Shown: in pieces, positions 8,689 to 15,062 of the stretch
How the letters are laid out: the number at the start of each line of letters is the position of its first letter
How positions within the stretch are numbered: the first letter of the stretch is position 1
Notes under the pieces: generated by a model
Seen by the model: the letters and a program-made list of their open reading frames with translations, nothing else
What the model was told of the DNA's origin: nothing
Database searches by the model: none
Position numbers and translations under genes: made by a program
NCBI GenBank assembly: GCA_014859965.1
Contig: JACZKQ010000045.1
Location: 1-64,000, forward strand
From: Phycisphaerae bacterium
GTDB lineage: Bacteria; Planctomycetota; Phycisphaerae; Sedimentisphaerales; Anaerohalosphaeraceae
Direction of reading: 5' to 3'
DNA length: 64,000 nucleotides

Positions 8689-9591
8689 ATGGCTTGGAGA
8701 GTATCAGCGTATTTGGTGGAAGGCGAGCTGGACAACACCCGGCCCGGCAGGGTCACGGGCTGGATGCAGTTTGCCGGAATGAAGGAAAAGGTGACATTTG
8801 ATCTGGAAGGCAACTTCCACAGGGATATCCGTGGGGCGAAGATCCATTTACAGGGGGATGCCTTTGAAGGTGATATACCTGCAGACGCCGAGGCGTACAT
8901 GCAGGGGTTTTCCTCGCATCAGACCGGTAAAGCGGGAGATATCACGGCAGGAAGGGAACCAGTTGATTACGTTCCGTATCCCTATGTTGAGGTCTTTTCC
9001 GCCGAGAATGGCCGTGTCGTCATCGAGCTGGAGCCGGTGCAGGTGGAAGTGATCGGACAGCCGATCCCCGCTGAGGAATCGGACCCCATCAGCCGGAAAG
9101 AACAGCAGGAGAATATGGCCGAGTTTTTGTGCGGCATGGCGGATGCTATGGGAATCTCAGAAGGCCAGGCAGTATCGATTGGAGACACAGTGGCAGTGGA
9201 ACAGGCCAAGAAAGTCGTAGCCAATGACAGGATCCGGGGCATGAAGCTGCTTCCCAAGGAGATCCGTGAGCAACTGCCGGCACTGTATGCCCAGGACGGC
9301 AAGGGCGGCAAGGCCGTGGCGTATGTGAAGTTCTTCACGCCCTCAAGTTCATGGACCTGGTGGGTTACCGAGGGAAGCCCGATCATGGATGACGCCGGAC
9401 GCGAGGTGGACTTCCAGTTCTTCGGACTGGTGGAAGGACACTGTCGGGAGATGGGTTACTTCAACCTTTCGGAACTGGAATCGGTCAGAGGGCCTATGGG
9501 TCTTCCCATTGAGCGCGATCTGTATTGGCGGCCGAAGACGTTGGAGGAGATCGCGCCGGAGATGTTCTGCGAACAGCAGGGGGGTGACTGA
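8689..9591 (+). CDS. DUF2958 domain protein with extra N-terminal domain
   Basis: A 300-residue protein. The N-terminal ~125 residues form a domain I cannot name (MKEKVTFDLEGNFHRDIRGA, then a GFSSHQTGKAGDITAG segment). The C-terminal ~115 residues match the DUF2958 pattern: LLPKEIREQLPALYAQD, YVKFFTPSSSWTWWVTEGSP, FGLVEGHCREMGYFNLSELE and GLPIERDLYWRPKTL. DUF2958 proteins are known mainly from plasmids and integrative elements and have no established activity. No membrane segment is seen. It is preceded by the repeated stem-loop, and its stop lies two bases before the next ATG, which indicates translational linkage with that gene. Confidence 0.8.
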   Translation: MAWRVSAYLVEGELDNTRPGRVTGWMQFAGMKEKVTFDLEGNFHRDIRGAKIHLQGDAFEGDIPADAEAYMQGFSSHQTGKAGDITAGREPVDYVPYPYVEVFSAENGRVVIELEPVQVEVIGQPIPAEESDPISRKEQQENMAEFLCGMADAMGISEGQAVSIGDTVAVEQAKKVVANDRIRGMKLLPKEIREQLPALYAQDGKGGKAVAYVKFFTPSSSWTWWVTEGSPIMDDAGREVDFQFFGLVEGHCREMGYFNLSELESVRGPMGLPIERDLYWRPKTLEEIAPEMFCEQQGGD

Positions 9592-9593
9592 CC

Positions 9594-9827
9594 ATGAACA
9601 AGCACGATAAACCGTGTCTTGCGATTGGGCCCCCTCCCGAGGATCATAGTCAGCAGCCGTTGTTTCGCGTGGTCTATGTCATCGATGTCAACGCGGATAA
9701 CGTTCGCGGGGCCGCTGAAGACACGCACCGGATCATGACTGACCCGGAATCCCTGCCGCCTGTGCTGCAGGTCATCGATCACACAGGCACATGCACCACG
9801 ATTGATCTGTCTGAGCCTAAAGGGTAG
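9594..9827 (+). CDS. Small conserved-looking protein of cassette (77 aa)
   Basis: A 77-residue protein starting two bases after the DUF2958 stop; the GGGGGTGAC overlapping that stop is its ribosome site. The core (FRVVYVIDVNADNVRGAAEDTHRIMTDPESLPPVLQVID) predicts a beta-alpha-beta fold and has the look of a small accessory protein from mobile elements. No function is known to me. The tight spacing suggests it is co-translated with the DUF2958 protein. Confidence 0.65.
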   Translation: MNKHDKPCLAIGPPPEDHSQQPLFRVVYVIDVNADNVRGAAEDTHRIMTDPESLPPVLQVIDHTGTCTTIDLSEPKG

Positions 9828-9883
9828 CTGTCCGGTTCAGACCCCATACCTGATCATCACACCCCAAGCGAAAGGAACAGTTT

Positions 9884-9967
9884 ATGGAGAACCACACCAC
9901 CAGTGCGCGCAGTCCGCCAGAAAAGAGCGGGTCGCCAAACAAACATCAACACAAACCTATTTTATGA
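9884..9967 (+). CDS. Possible 27-residue micro-ORF before ubiquitin-like gene
   Basis: An ATG with an AAAGGA site eight bases upstream opens a 27-codon frame. It encodes a Ser-, Pro-, His- and Lys-rich peptide beginning MENHTTSARSPPEKSG. It ends 13 bases before the ATG of the ubiquitin-like gene. It may be a leader peptide that couples translation, or a small disordered partner. Coding is uncertain at this length. Confidence 0.35.
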   Translation: MENHTTSARSPPEKSGSPNKHQHKPIL

Positions 9968-9980
9968 AAGGAAGTGGATC

Positions 9981-10202
9981 ATGAGAGTACTGTTTATCAA
10001 CAACAATGGAGCAGGCTATGCAGATTACGTGGATGTTTCGCACGACATGACCGTTGAGTCCTTCTTCCAGGACAAGATGGCCGGCTGCAAGGAGAGCGAC
10101 TACCTCATCCGCGTCAACCGTCAGCCGGTCGCCAAGGACTATGTTTTGAAGGAGGGAGACCGCATCACGATTACCCCACTCAAGATCGAGGGCGCCGTGT
10201 AG
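9981..10202 (+). CDS. Ubiquitin-like (MoaD/ThiS-like beta-grasp) modifier protein
   Basis: A 73-residue protein starting at an ATG with GAAAGGAAG upstream. Its pattern is beta-grasp: an N-terminal strand (MRVLFINNNG), the helix DMTVESFFQDKM, a strand YLIRVNRQPV, the loop KDYVLKEGDRITITPLKI typical of MoaD/ThiS/Urm1 proteins ('L-x-x-G-D-x-I-x-x-x-P'), and a C-terminal tail EGAV. The usual di-glycine terminus is absent: one Gly is followed by Ala-Val. It sits just before the E2-like, JAMM and E1-like genes, so it is the likely protein modifier. A sulfur-carrier role is less likely because the cassette has an E2 and a deconjugating peptidase. Confidence 0.8.
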   Translation: MRVLFINNNGAGYADYVDVSHDMTVESFFQDKMAGCKESDYLIRVNRQPVAKDYVLKEGDRITITPLKIEGAV

Positions 10203-10230
10203 TCCTGCCATCAACAGAAAGTGTCAACCA

Positions 10231-10273
10231 GGGCATCTGCTTATCCCCGTGATAGGCAGGTGCCCACTTTTTT
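10231..10273 (+). terminator. Terminator/attenuator-like hairpin abutting E2-RING ribosome site
   Basis: GGGCATCTGC (10231-10240) pairs with GCAGGTGCCC (10256-10265), a 10-bp stem with one G-T pair, and T6 follows at 10268-10273. The T-tract ends directly at the GGAAAGGAG ribosome site of the next gene, so read-through control is plausible. Confidence 0.65.
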
Positions 10274-10290
10274 GGAAAGGAGCAAGGCCT

Positions 10291-11397
10291 ATGAATAACA
10301 AGGCATTTCATGTTGCCGTTGTGGTGCAGCAAAGCATCATCAAGATGCACGAGGCATGTCGCCTTGAACGGCTGAATCGGTATGGCCGGCTGGCGGAAGA
10401 TGTGGAGACGTTTGCCAATCTGATCTCACTCTGCCAGAAGGCCCTGCACAAGAAGTGGCATCTGGCAGCCGAGCGAATTCAGAGGCGCCTGACCAACTGT
10501 GTTTCAGACCTGTGGTATGCGTTGCAGAACTGCAAGCAGGTCTCGGTGGAACTGCCGCCTGTCCCCAGTCTGAGAACACTGATCGCCGAGCTGGAACAGT
10601 TGGACACCGAATTAGGGCCGTATGAATTCGATCGCGCCAATAAAAGGCTGTCCATCATAACCGAGGACATCGAACTTGAAGATGTTGTCCTCGGACCGTT
10701 TCGGATTGATTTGGACCTGCGCCAAATGGTCCACGGCAGCCATGATTCACCCTACGCCTGTGTTGCCACAGAGCCCAACCCCGCTTCGGGCAACATCAGC
10801 ACCACCCATCCCCATGTCAGTGATAACCGGCTATGCGAGGGCGACGGCAAGATCCCCATCCGAAAGGCCTTGGAGCAGGGCAGGATATGTGATTTCTTCC
10901 TGCTGGTTGCCAACACGCTCAATACCTACAACCCTGAAAGTGCCTACGTGCGGCTGGACGACTGGACGGGAGAGCAGTGCTATGACTGCGGCGACAGTAT
11001 TCACGGCGATAACGTCTATTATTGTCCCAACTGCGATTATGAATACTGCAGCTACTGTTCATCTTATTGCCGCAGCTGCGATGAAGCCTGCTGCCTGGGT
11101 TGCGGGGGTGAATGCCACGGCTGCGGGGAATTTGTGTGTCCGCGGTGCGTTGCCGCGTGTGTCGAATGCAAGAAGAAGTATTGTACTAACTGTCTGGAAG
11201 ACCAGATGTGTCCTGACTGCAGAGAAAGGAACCAAGAGAATGAAGACCAAACAGACGAAGACGGAAGTGAAGGAAACGAAGTTGAACAAGGTGCCGGATT
11301 CGCCGAGACGGTCCGGACGCCAGACGGAGTACTGTCTGCGCTTCAGCCCGATGGCTTGGGCGAAGCTCTTGTATTTCCGGGACAAGGGCCACAATGA
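10291..11397 (+). CDS. E2-like (UBC-fold) conjugating domain fused to RING/treble-clef-like zinc region
   Basis: A 368-residue protein; the ATG follows GGAAAGGAG. Residues ~1-110 are helical. Residues ~125-225 have the signature of an E2/UBC fold: the strand VVLGPFRIDLDL, the flap THPHVSDNRLCEGDG with H173-P-H175 and a candidate catalytic Cys182, then a helix and YNPESAYVRLDDW. Known bacterial E2 families carry the same 'HPH...C' arrangement. Residues 230-310 contain 21 cysteines in ten CxxC-type pairs, as expected for stacked RING/zinc-ribbon treble clefs. The C-terminal tail is acidic (residues ~312-335) and its coding sequence overlaps the next gene by 158 bases. It could act as a combined E2-E3. 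The fusion is read directly; the activity is inference. Confidence 0.85.
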   Translation: MNNKAFHVAVVVQQSIIKMHEACRLERLNRYGRLAEDVETFANLISLCQKALHKKWHLAAERIQRRLTNCVSDLWYALQNCKQVSVELPPVPSLRTLIAELEQLDTELGPYEFDRANKRLSIITEDIELEDVVLGPFRIDLDLRQMVHGSHDSPYACVATEPNPASGNISTTHPHVSDNRLCEGDGKIPIRKALEQGRICDFFLLVANTLNTYNPESAYVRLDDWTGEQCYDCGDSIHGDNVYYCPNCDYEYCSYCSSYCRSCDEACCLGCGGECHGCGEFVCPRCVAACVECKKKYCTNCLEDQMCPDCRERNQENEDQTDEDGSEGNEVEQGAGFAETVRTPDGVLSALQPDGLGEALVFPGQGPQ

Positions 11398-12016
11398 GGT
11401 AGGCGGCTTCGGGGTGAGTGATGCAGAAGACCTGTTGTATGTGCAGGATTTCGTGACGGTAAAGCAGGAGGTTACGGGCGTCAGTGTCAAATTCGATGAC
11501 CAGGCTGTGAGCGACTACATGGAGGACCAGGTCGATCGCGGGAGGAAACCGGAACAACTCATGCGCATCTGGTGCCATACGCATCCCGGATTTTCCCCGG
11601 AGCCCAGTTGGGTGGACGAGGAGACGTTCGGCAGAGTGTTTGGCAGTTGCCAGTGGGCCCTCATGTTCATCCTGAGCGCTGACGGCCAGACCTACGCGAG
11701 GCTTAGTTTCAATGTCGGCCCGCGGGGCTGCATCCTTATTCCTGTGCGAGTCGACTACAGCCGCGAGTTTGACGGCAGCGACTGGAAGGCCTGGGATGCG
11801 GAGTACGAGGCGAATGTCCGGCCGGCCGTACGCATGGAAAGACTGGCTATCCGTGAAGATGAGCATCCACAGAGGCGTTCAGAACACTTCGGATTGTCTT
11901 ATGACTTCCTGGATGAACTGGAGCAGATGGATGTCCAGGAGCGGCAGCTTGTGCTGGATGAACTGGCCGACCGTCAGGATCTGTGGGATGAGGAAAGTGA
12001 GGTCATGTTCATATGA
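11240..12016 (+). CDS. JAMM/MPN (JAB) metallopeptidase of ubiquitin-like system
   Basis: A 258-residue protein. The complete JAMM zinc-peptidase motif is present: Glu53 in NEVGGFG, then H113-T-H115-P with Ser123 and Asp126 (HTHPGFSPEPSWVDEE). Such enzymes (Rpn11, AMSH, CBASS Cap3) remove or process ubiquitin-like proteins. Here it may trim the Ala-Val tail of the modifier and/or deconjugate it. The chosen ATG has AAAGGA nine bases upstream but lies inside the E2-RING gene, giving a 158-base overlap in another frame. A later ATG (11350) would start just before the core domain and has a poorer site. The basic N-terminus (KTKQTKTEVKETK) may be disordered. The stop overlaps the E1 start by four bases (ATGA). 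Confidence 0.9.
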   Translation: MKTKQTKTEVKETKLNKVPDSPRRSGRQTEYCLRFSPMAWAKLLYFRDKGHNEVGGFGVSDAEDLLYVQDFVTVKQEVTGVSVKFDDQAVSDYMEDQVDRGRKPEQLMRIWCHTHPGFSPEPSWVDEETFGRVFGSCQWALMFILSADGQTYARLSFNVGPRGCILIPVRVDYSREFDGSDWKAWDAEYEANVRPAVRMERLAIREDEHPQRRSEHFGLSYDFLDELEQMDVQERQLVLDELADRQDLWDEESEVMFI

Positions 12017-12684
12017 ATACCGACCAACTCATCGAACGGTACAGCCGGCAGAAGGACATCGTTCCTATGGAACGGCTGCATGAATGCAGGGCCACGGTTA
12101 TTGGCGTTGGTGCAATCGGCCGTCAGGTGGCGCTGCAGTTGGCTGCCATTGGTATCCGATGGCTCCAACTCGTGGACTTTGATCTGGTCGAGGCGAGTAA
12201 CCTCGCAAGTCAGGGTTACTGGGAAGAGGACCTGAGCACGTCTAAGGTGCAGGCCACTTCCGACCTGTGCTACAAGATCAACGAGAGCATCGAAGTCGTT
12301 GAGGTTGAGGAGCGGTTCAATCGCCGGATGGAGATTGGAAACACGGTCTTTTGTTGTGTTGACAGCATTCAAGTACGGCAGTTGATCTGGTCAGTAGTCG
12401 GAGACAAGGTGCTGTTTTTCTGCGATGGAAGGATGGCGGCCGAGACCATGCGCATCCTGACTGCCTGTGACACGGCTTCACGGTACCACTATCCGAAGAC
12501 CTTGTTTGCTGCCGAGGAGGCCTTTGCCGGCACTTGTACGGCCAAGACTACGATCTACTGCGCCAACATGGCGGCCGCCCTGATGGTCGCACAGTTTGCC
12601 AAGTACCTGCGCCACTTGCCCGTGGACCCGGACGTCCAGTTCAACCTGCTGGCAATGGAATGTACTGTTGCCGAAGTCAAGTGA
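12013..12684 (+). CDS. ThiF/E1-like adenylating enzyme
   Basis: A 223-residue protein. The Rossmann nucleotide-binding motif G31-V-G-A-I-G36 is followed by VDFDLVEASNLASQGYWEED and STSK, matching the ThiF/MoeB/E1 'D-x-D-x-V-x-x-S-N-L-x-x-Q-x...D-x-x-x-x-K' signature. FCCVDSIQVR matches the conserved 'D-x-x-x-x-R' segment. Cys175 in the GTCTAKTTIYC loop is a candidate thioester cysteine; Cys183 is also close. The zinc-binding CxxC pairs of MoeB are not seen, and there is no rhodanese domain, so this resembles a minimal E1 (single adenylation domain). Its start overlaps the JAMM stop (ATGA), so the two are translationally coupled. It is predicted to adenylate the modifier and pass it to the E2-like Cys182. 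Confidence 0.88.
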   Translation: MNTDQLIERYSRQKDIVPMERLHECRATVIGVGAIGRQVALQLAAIGIRWLQLVDFDLVEASNLASQGYWEEDLSTSKVQATSDLCYKINESIEVVEVEERFNRRMEIGNTVFCCVDSIQVRQLIWSVVGDKVLFFCDGRMAAETMRILTACDTASRYHYPKTLFAAEEAFAGTCTAKTTIYCANMAAALMVAQFAKYLRHLPVDPDVQFNLLAMECTVAEVK

Positions 12685-12691
12685 ACAAACG

Positions 12692-12735
12692 AGCCCTGCG
12701 GTGTCTCAACACGGATGCCGCGGGGCTTCCTTCTG
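12692..12735 (+). terminator. Stem-loop between E1-like gene and last cassette gene
   Basis: AGCCCTGCGG (12692-12701) pairs with CCGCGGGGCT (12718-12727), a 10-bp stem with one G-T pair, followed by TCCTTCT. The ribosome site GAAAGG of the next gene begins at 12735. It is a weak terminator or attenuator-like element. Confidence 0.5.
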
Positions 12736-12747
12736 AAAGGATCAATC

Positions 12748-13362
12748 ATGTTGTACCTGAGACTCTTTCACGGCCGCAAAGACCCGGCCCAAGAGATGGA
12801 TGACTGGGGCGCCGATGGCCCGATCTTTGGGCCGTACAGATTCATCCACACCACATATGGCGCCCACGTGACCCTCGGATTAGACAACGGCGAGATGCAC
12901 GACCTGTACACGGTCGAGAGCATGATCTACTATGATGGGGTGTACTACGGCGACTGGAGTGTGTTCACGGAAGAGACCAGCCTCAAGGAGGCCGGCTTCT
13001 CAGCACAGCCCTATGACGGCCAGAAGGCAAAGTTGCCCGAAAAGGACGGTGTATCGACCGGCAAGAAGAACCCTCCGGTGAAGATCGTCGTCTATGTGAT
13101 GGGCGGTCTCTGCCAGGACGTAAAGACCAACCTGCCGGATGATTCTTGTGAGTATGCGATTGTTGACTATGACAACGAACCAGGCTTGCCCGACAATCAC
13201 GTCCCTTATGCAGCAGAAGACATGAAGACCCTGCCGTCGATACCTGTTCTACTGGAATTGGCCGACGCCGCAAAGAATGTTGTGAGGAACTGGGAGTCTG
13301 GCGATCTCGCTGGACCAGTACGTCGAATGGCTGAGATCCTTGACCGGATCGAACATGCGTGA
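12748..13362 (+). CDS. Unknown last gene of ubiquitin-like cassette
   Basis: A 204-residue protein; the ATG has GAAAGG seven bases upstream. The N-terminal ~75 residues (LYLRLFHGRKDPAQEMDDWG, then a YYDGVYYGDWSVF segment) look like a small conserved domain of accessory or mobile regions, but I know no function for it. The middle is Lys/Pro-rich and the C-terminus is helical (VLLELADAAKNVVRNWES). There is no signal peptide. A strong terminator at 13401-13427 ends the unit, so this is the last gene of the cassette. Confidence 0.7.
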   Translation: MLYLRLFHGRKDPAQEMDDWGADGPIFGPYRFIHTTYGAHVTLGLDNGEMHDLYTVESMIYYDGVYYGDWSVFTEETSLKEAGFSAQPYDGQKAKLPEKDGVSTGKKNPPVKIVVYVMGGLCQDVKTNLPDDSCEYAIVDYDNEPGLPDNHVPYAAEDMKTLPSIPVLLELADAAKNVVRNWESGDLAGPVRRMAEILDRIEHA

Positions 13363-13400
13363 CCATCACTCTCAATCGCATTTCTTGTCTCCTTTTGTTT

Positions 13401-13427
13401 CGCAGCCGTCTTTCTGGCTGCGATTTT
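13401..13427 (+). terminator. Terminator at end of ubiquitin-like cassette
   Basis: CGCAGCC (13401-13407) pairs with GGCTGCG (13416-13422), and ATTTT follows. It lies 38 bases past the last stop and separates the cassette from the convergent HEAT-repeat gene. Confidence 0.7.
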
Positions 13428-13512
13428 CACCCTCACTTAGCGATAGCTATGCAGTTTTGGGGCTGGGGCACCTTTGTTTTTGGGCTGAAAATGCGGGTTT
13501 TGTGCGCTGTTT

Positions 13513-14943
13513 TCAATGCACGTGCTGCTCGCTTTGCAGAATGCTTGTCTTGGTAGACTCTAAGTGATTATTCGTATTTTGCGATGGTAAAGGCACATCC
13601 AATAGCTTCTTAGCCCTGTCCTGGGTCACTTTGTTCCGGACAGTTTGAAGTACCTTCTGTGTCACCGCCCGCACCTGGCTTTGGCTGCCTTCACTGATGT
13701 TCTCTGCAATCAGCACGGCGGCGAGGCCCGCATCCTCCGCGATCTCCGTCTGGTCCAGGCCGGAGGCAACCAGCGTCAGCGATTCCAGCGTCGGGATCGT
13801 GCCCAGAACGCCCAGCACCAAAACCTTCTCTTCTTTGCGTGTGGCCAGCTTCATCGCTTCCCTCAAGTCGGCAAGATTTGCCGGGCGGTTCTTTCCCGGG
13901 CTGGCCAGGCGCACAATGCCGCGCAGGGCCAGGACGTGATTCCGCAGATTCTCAGTGTCTTGCGCCAGTGTCTTCAGATGAGGAATGGCGTTCGGATCAC
14001 GCCAGTCGGCGAGGACACGGACGGCCTCAGCGCGGACGCCCTGGTCATCGTCCTTCAAACGCGCGACAATCTGGTTCAGGGATTTCGGTCCACCGGTTAG
14101 AGGGAGGACACGCATCATGAGAATACGTGTTGCCGTATCGGCTCCGTCAAAACCAGCGATAACGGCATGCTCGCATTTGATGCGTTCTCGCCCACATATC
14201 GCCAGCAATGCCATTGCAGTGTGCCTGCGTTCCGATGCATCCTCTGCCGATTTGAGACGCTCCACAAGCATCTCCGCATGCTTTTCATCACCCATAACGC
14301 GAAGGGCGCTTAGGACTGCCAGCCTGACTGCCAGATCGGAATCGTCGGCGTTCTCAAGGATTACGGGCAGCGACTCCTTTACGTTGCGGTCAACGATCGC
14401 AGCAATCAGTTCGATTCGCGGTTTTGTGTCGGCATTTCTCAATGCCTCGGTCATGGCAACGTTCATTTCGTCACCGCGAAGGTGTCGTAGGCTGTATCTG
14501 GCGGCTTCCTTCTCGAGGTCCAACCCTGTTGCAGCCATTTTGGCCAGCAGAGGGATATCCGCGGAACTTGCGAGGCCGGAGATGGCACGTGCGGCCATGG
14601 CACGAATGGCTTCGGCCTCGCTGTTCAGCATTTCGAGAATTGCCGGCCTGGCGGCGGCATCGCCGCGTTCGCCCAGGGCATCTATTAGTTTGATCTGCAC
14701 GTCGGGCGCGAGGTCAGGCAGCAGTTCGACAAAACGCCGGGTCGCATCCTCTCCCGGCAACTCTTCACGGATCTGTTGGAGTGCCAAGGCGCGCATGTCG
14801 TTGTCCGAGCCGCTTATCAACTCGACAATCATATCGACGGCATCATCCTCCGCGGCACGCGCCTGGCCTGTCAGGGAAGAGGCAAGTCCGGCCAGACATA
14901 CAAGTGCTGCCAGACGGAAGGAGTTGGCATATCGGTAAATCAT
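13513..14943 (-). CDS. Exported HEAT-repeat protein (476 aa)
   Basis: A signal peptide (MIYRYANSFRLAALVCLAGL, then an AxA-type cleavage near QARA-AE) is followed by about ten HEAT-like helical repeats, with recurring patterns such as RALALQQIREELPGED, AIRAMAARAISGLASSADIP, LAVRLAVLSALRVMGDEKHA and GVRAEAVRVLADWRDPNAIP. HEAT repeats are protein-binding scaffolds, and no enzyme motif is seen. The gene is convergent with the ubiquitin-like cassette and follows another HEAT-repeat gene on the same strand. The pairing, with an oxidoreductase upstream, suggests a periplasmic adaptor unit of unknown purpose. Confidence 0.82.
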   Translation of the reverse strand: MIYRYANSFRLAALVCLAGLASSLTGQARAAEDDAVDMIVELISGSDNDMRALALQQIREELPGEDATRRFVELLPDLAPDVQIKLIDALGERGDAAARPAILEMLNSEAEAIRAMAARAISGLASSADIPLLAKMAATGLDLEKEAARYSLRHLRGDEMNVAMTEALRNADTKPRIELIAAIVDRNVKESLPVILENADDSDLAVRLAVLSALRVMGDEKHAEMLVERLKSAEDASERRHTAMALLAICGRERIKCEHAVIAGFDGADTATRILMMRVLPLTGGPKSLNQIVARLKDDDQGVRAEAVRVLADWRDPNAIPHLKTLAQDTENLRNHVLALRGIVRLASPGKNRPANLADLREAMKLATRKEEKVLVLGVLGTIPTLESLTLVASGLDQTEIAEDAGLAAVLIAENISEGSQSQVRAVTQKVLQTVRNKVTQDRAKKLLDVPLPSQNTNNHLESTKTSILQSEQHVH

Positions 14944-14975
14944 AACGTCTCTTCTGTGCCTTGGCGGAGGCCCAC

Positions 14976-14991
14976 CGTGCTTTGGAGCACG
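14976..14991. repeat. Short hairpin between the two HEAT-repeat genes
   Basis: CGTGCT (14976-14981) pairs with AGCACG (14986-14991) across a TTGG loop. No T-tract is seen on either side, so its role is unclear. Confidence 0.4.
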
Positions 14992-15062
14992 ACGGGCTCG
15001 ATCTCGCCATATATCTTACTCTTTATGACGTGTTTTACGTTGAAAGCCCTGCCCGGAAACAG

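Noticed and set aside
9981-12684. Molybdopterin or thiamine sulfur-transfer operon (MoaD/ThiS plus MoeB/ThiF)
   Set aside because: No MoaE, MoaA, ThiG or similar gene is present, while an E2-like domain and a JAMM peptidase are.
5776-13362. PRTRC-type (ParB-related, ThiF-related) cassette
   Set aside because: ThiF, JAB and Ubl-like genes are shared in kind, but no ParB-like or PRTRC-B/E-like protein was seen and the E2-RING fusion does not fit that layout.
13985-14938. 317-codon plus-strand frame opposite the HEAT-repeat gene
   Set aside because: The Ser/Arg/Ala-rich translation without a fold is a shadow of the HEAT repeats, whose signal peptide and repeats are clear.
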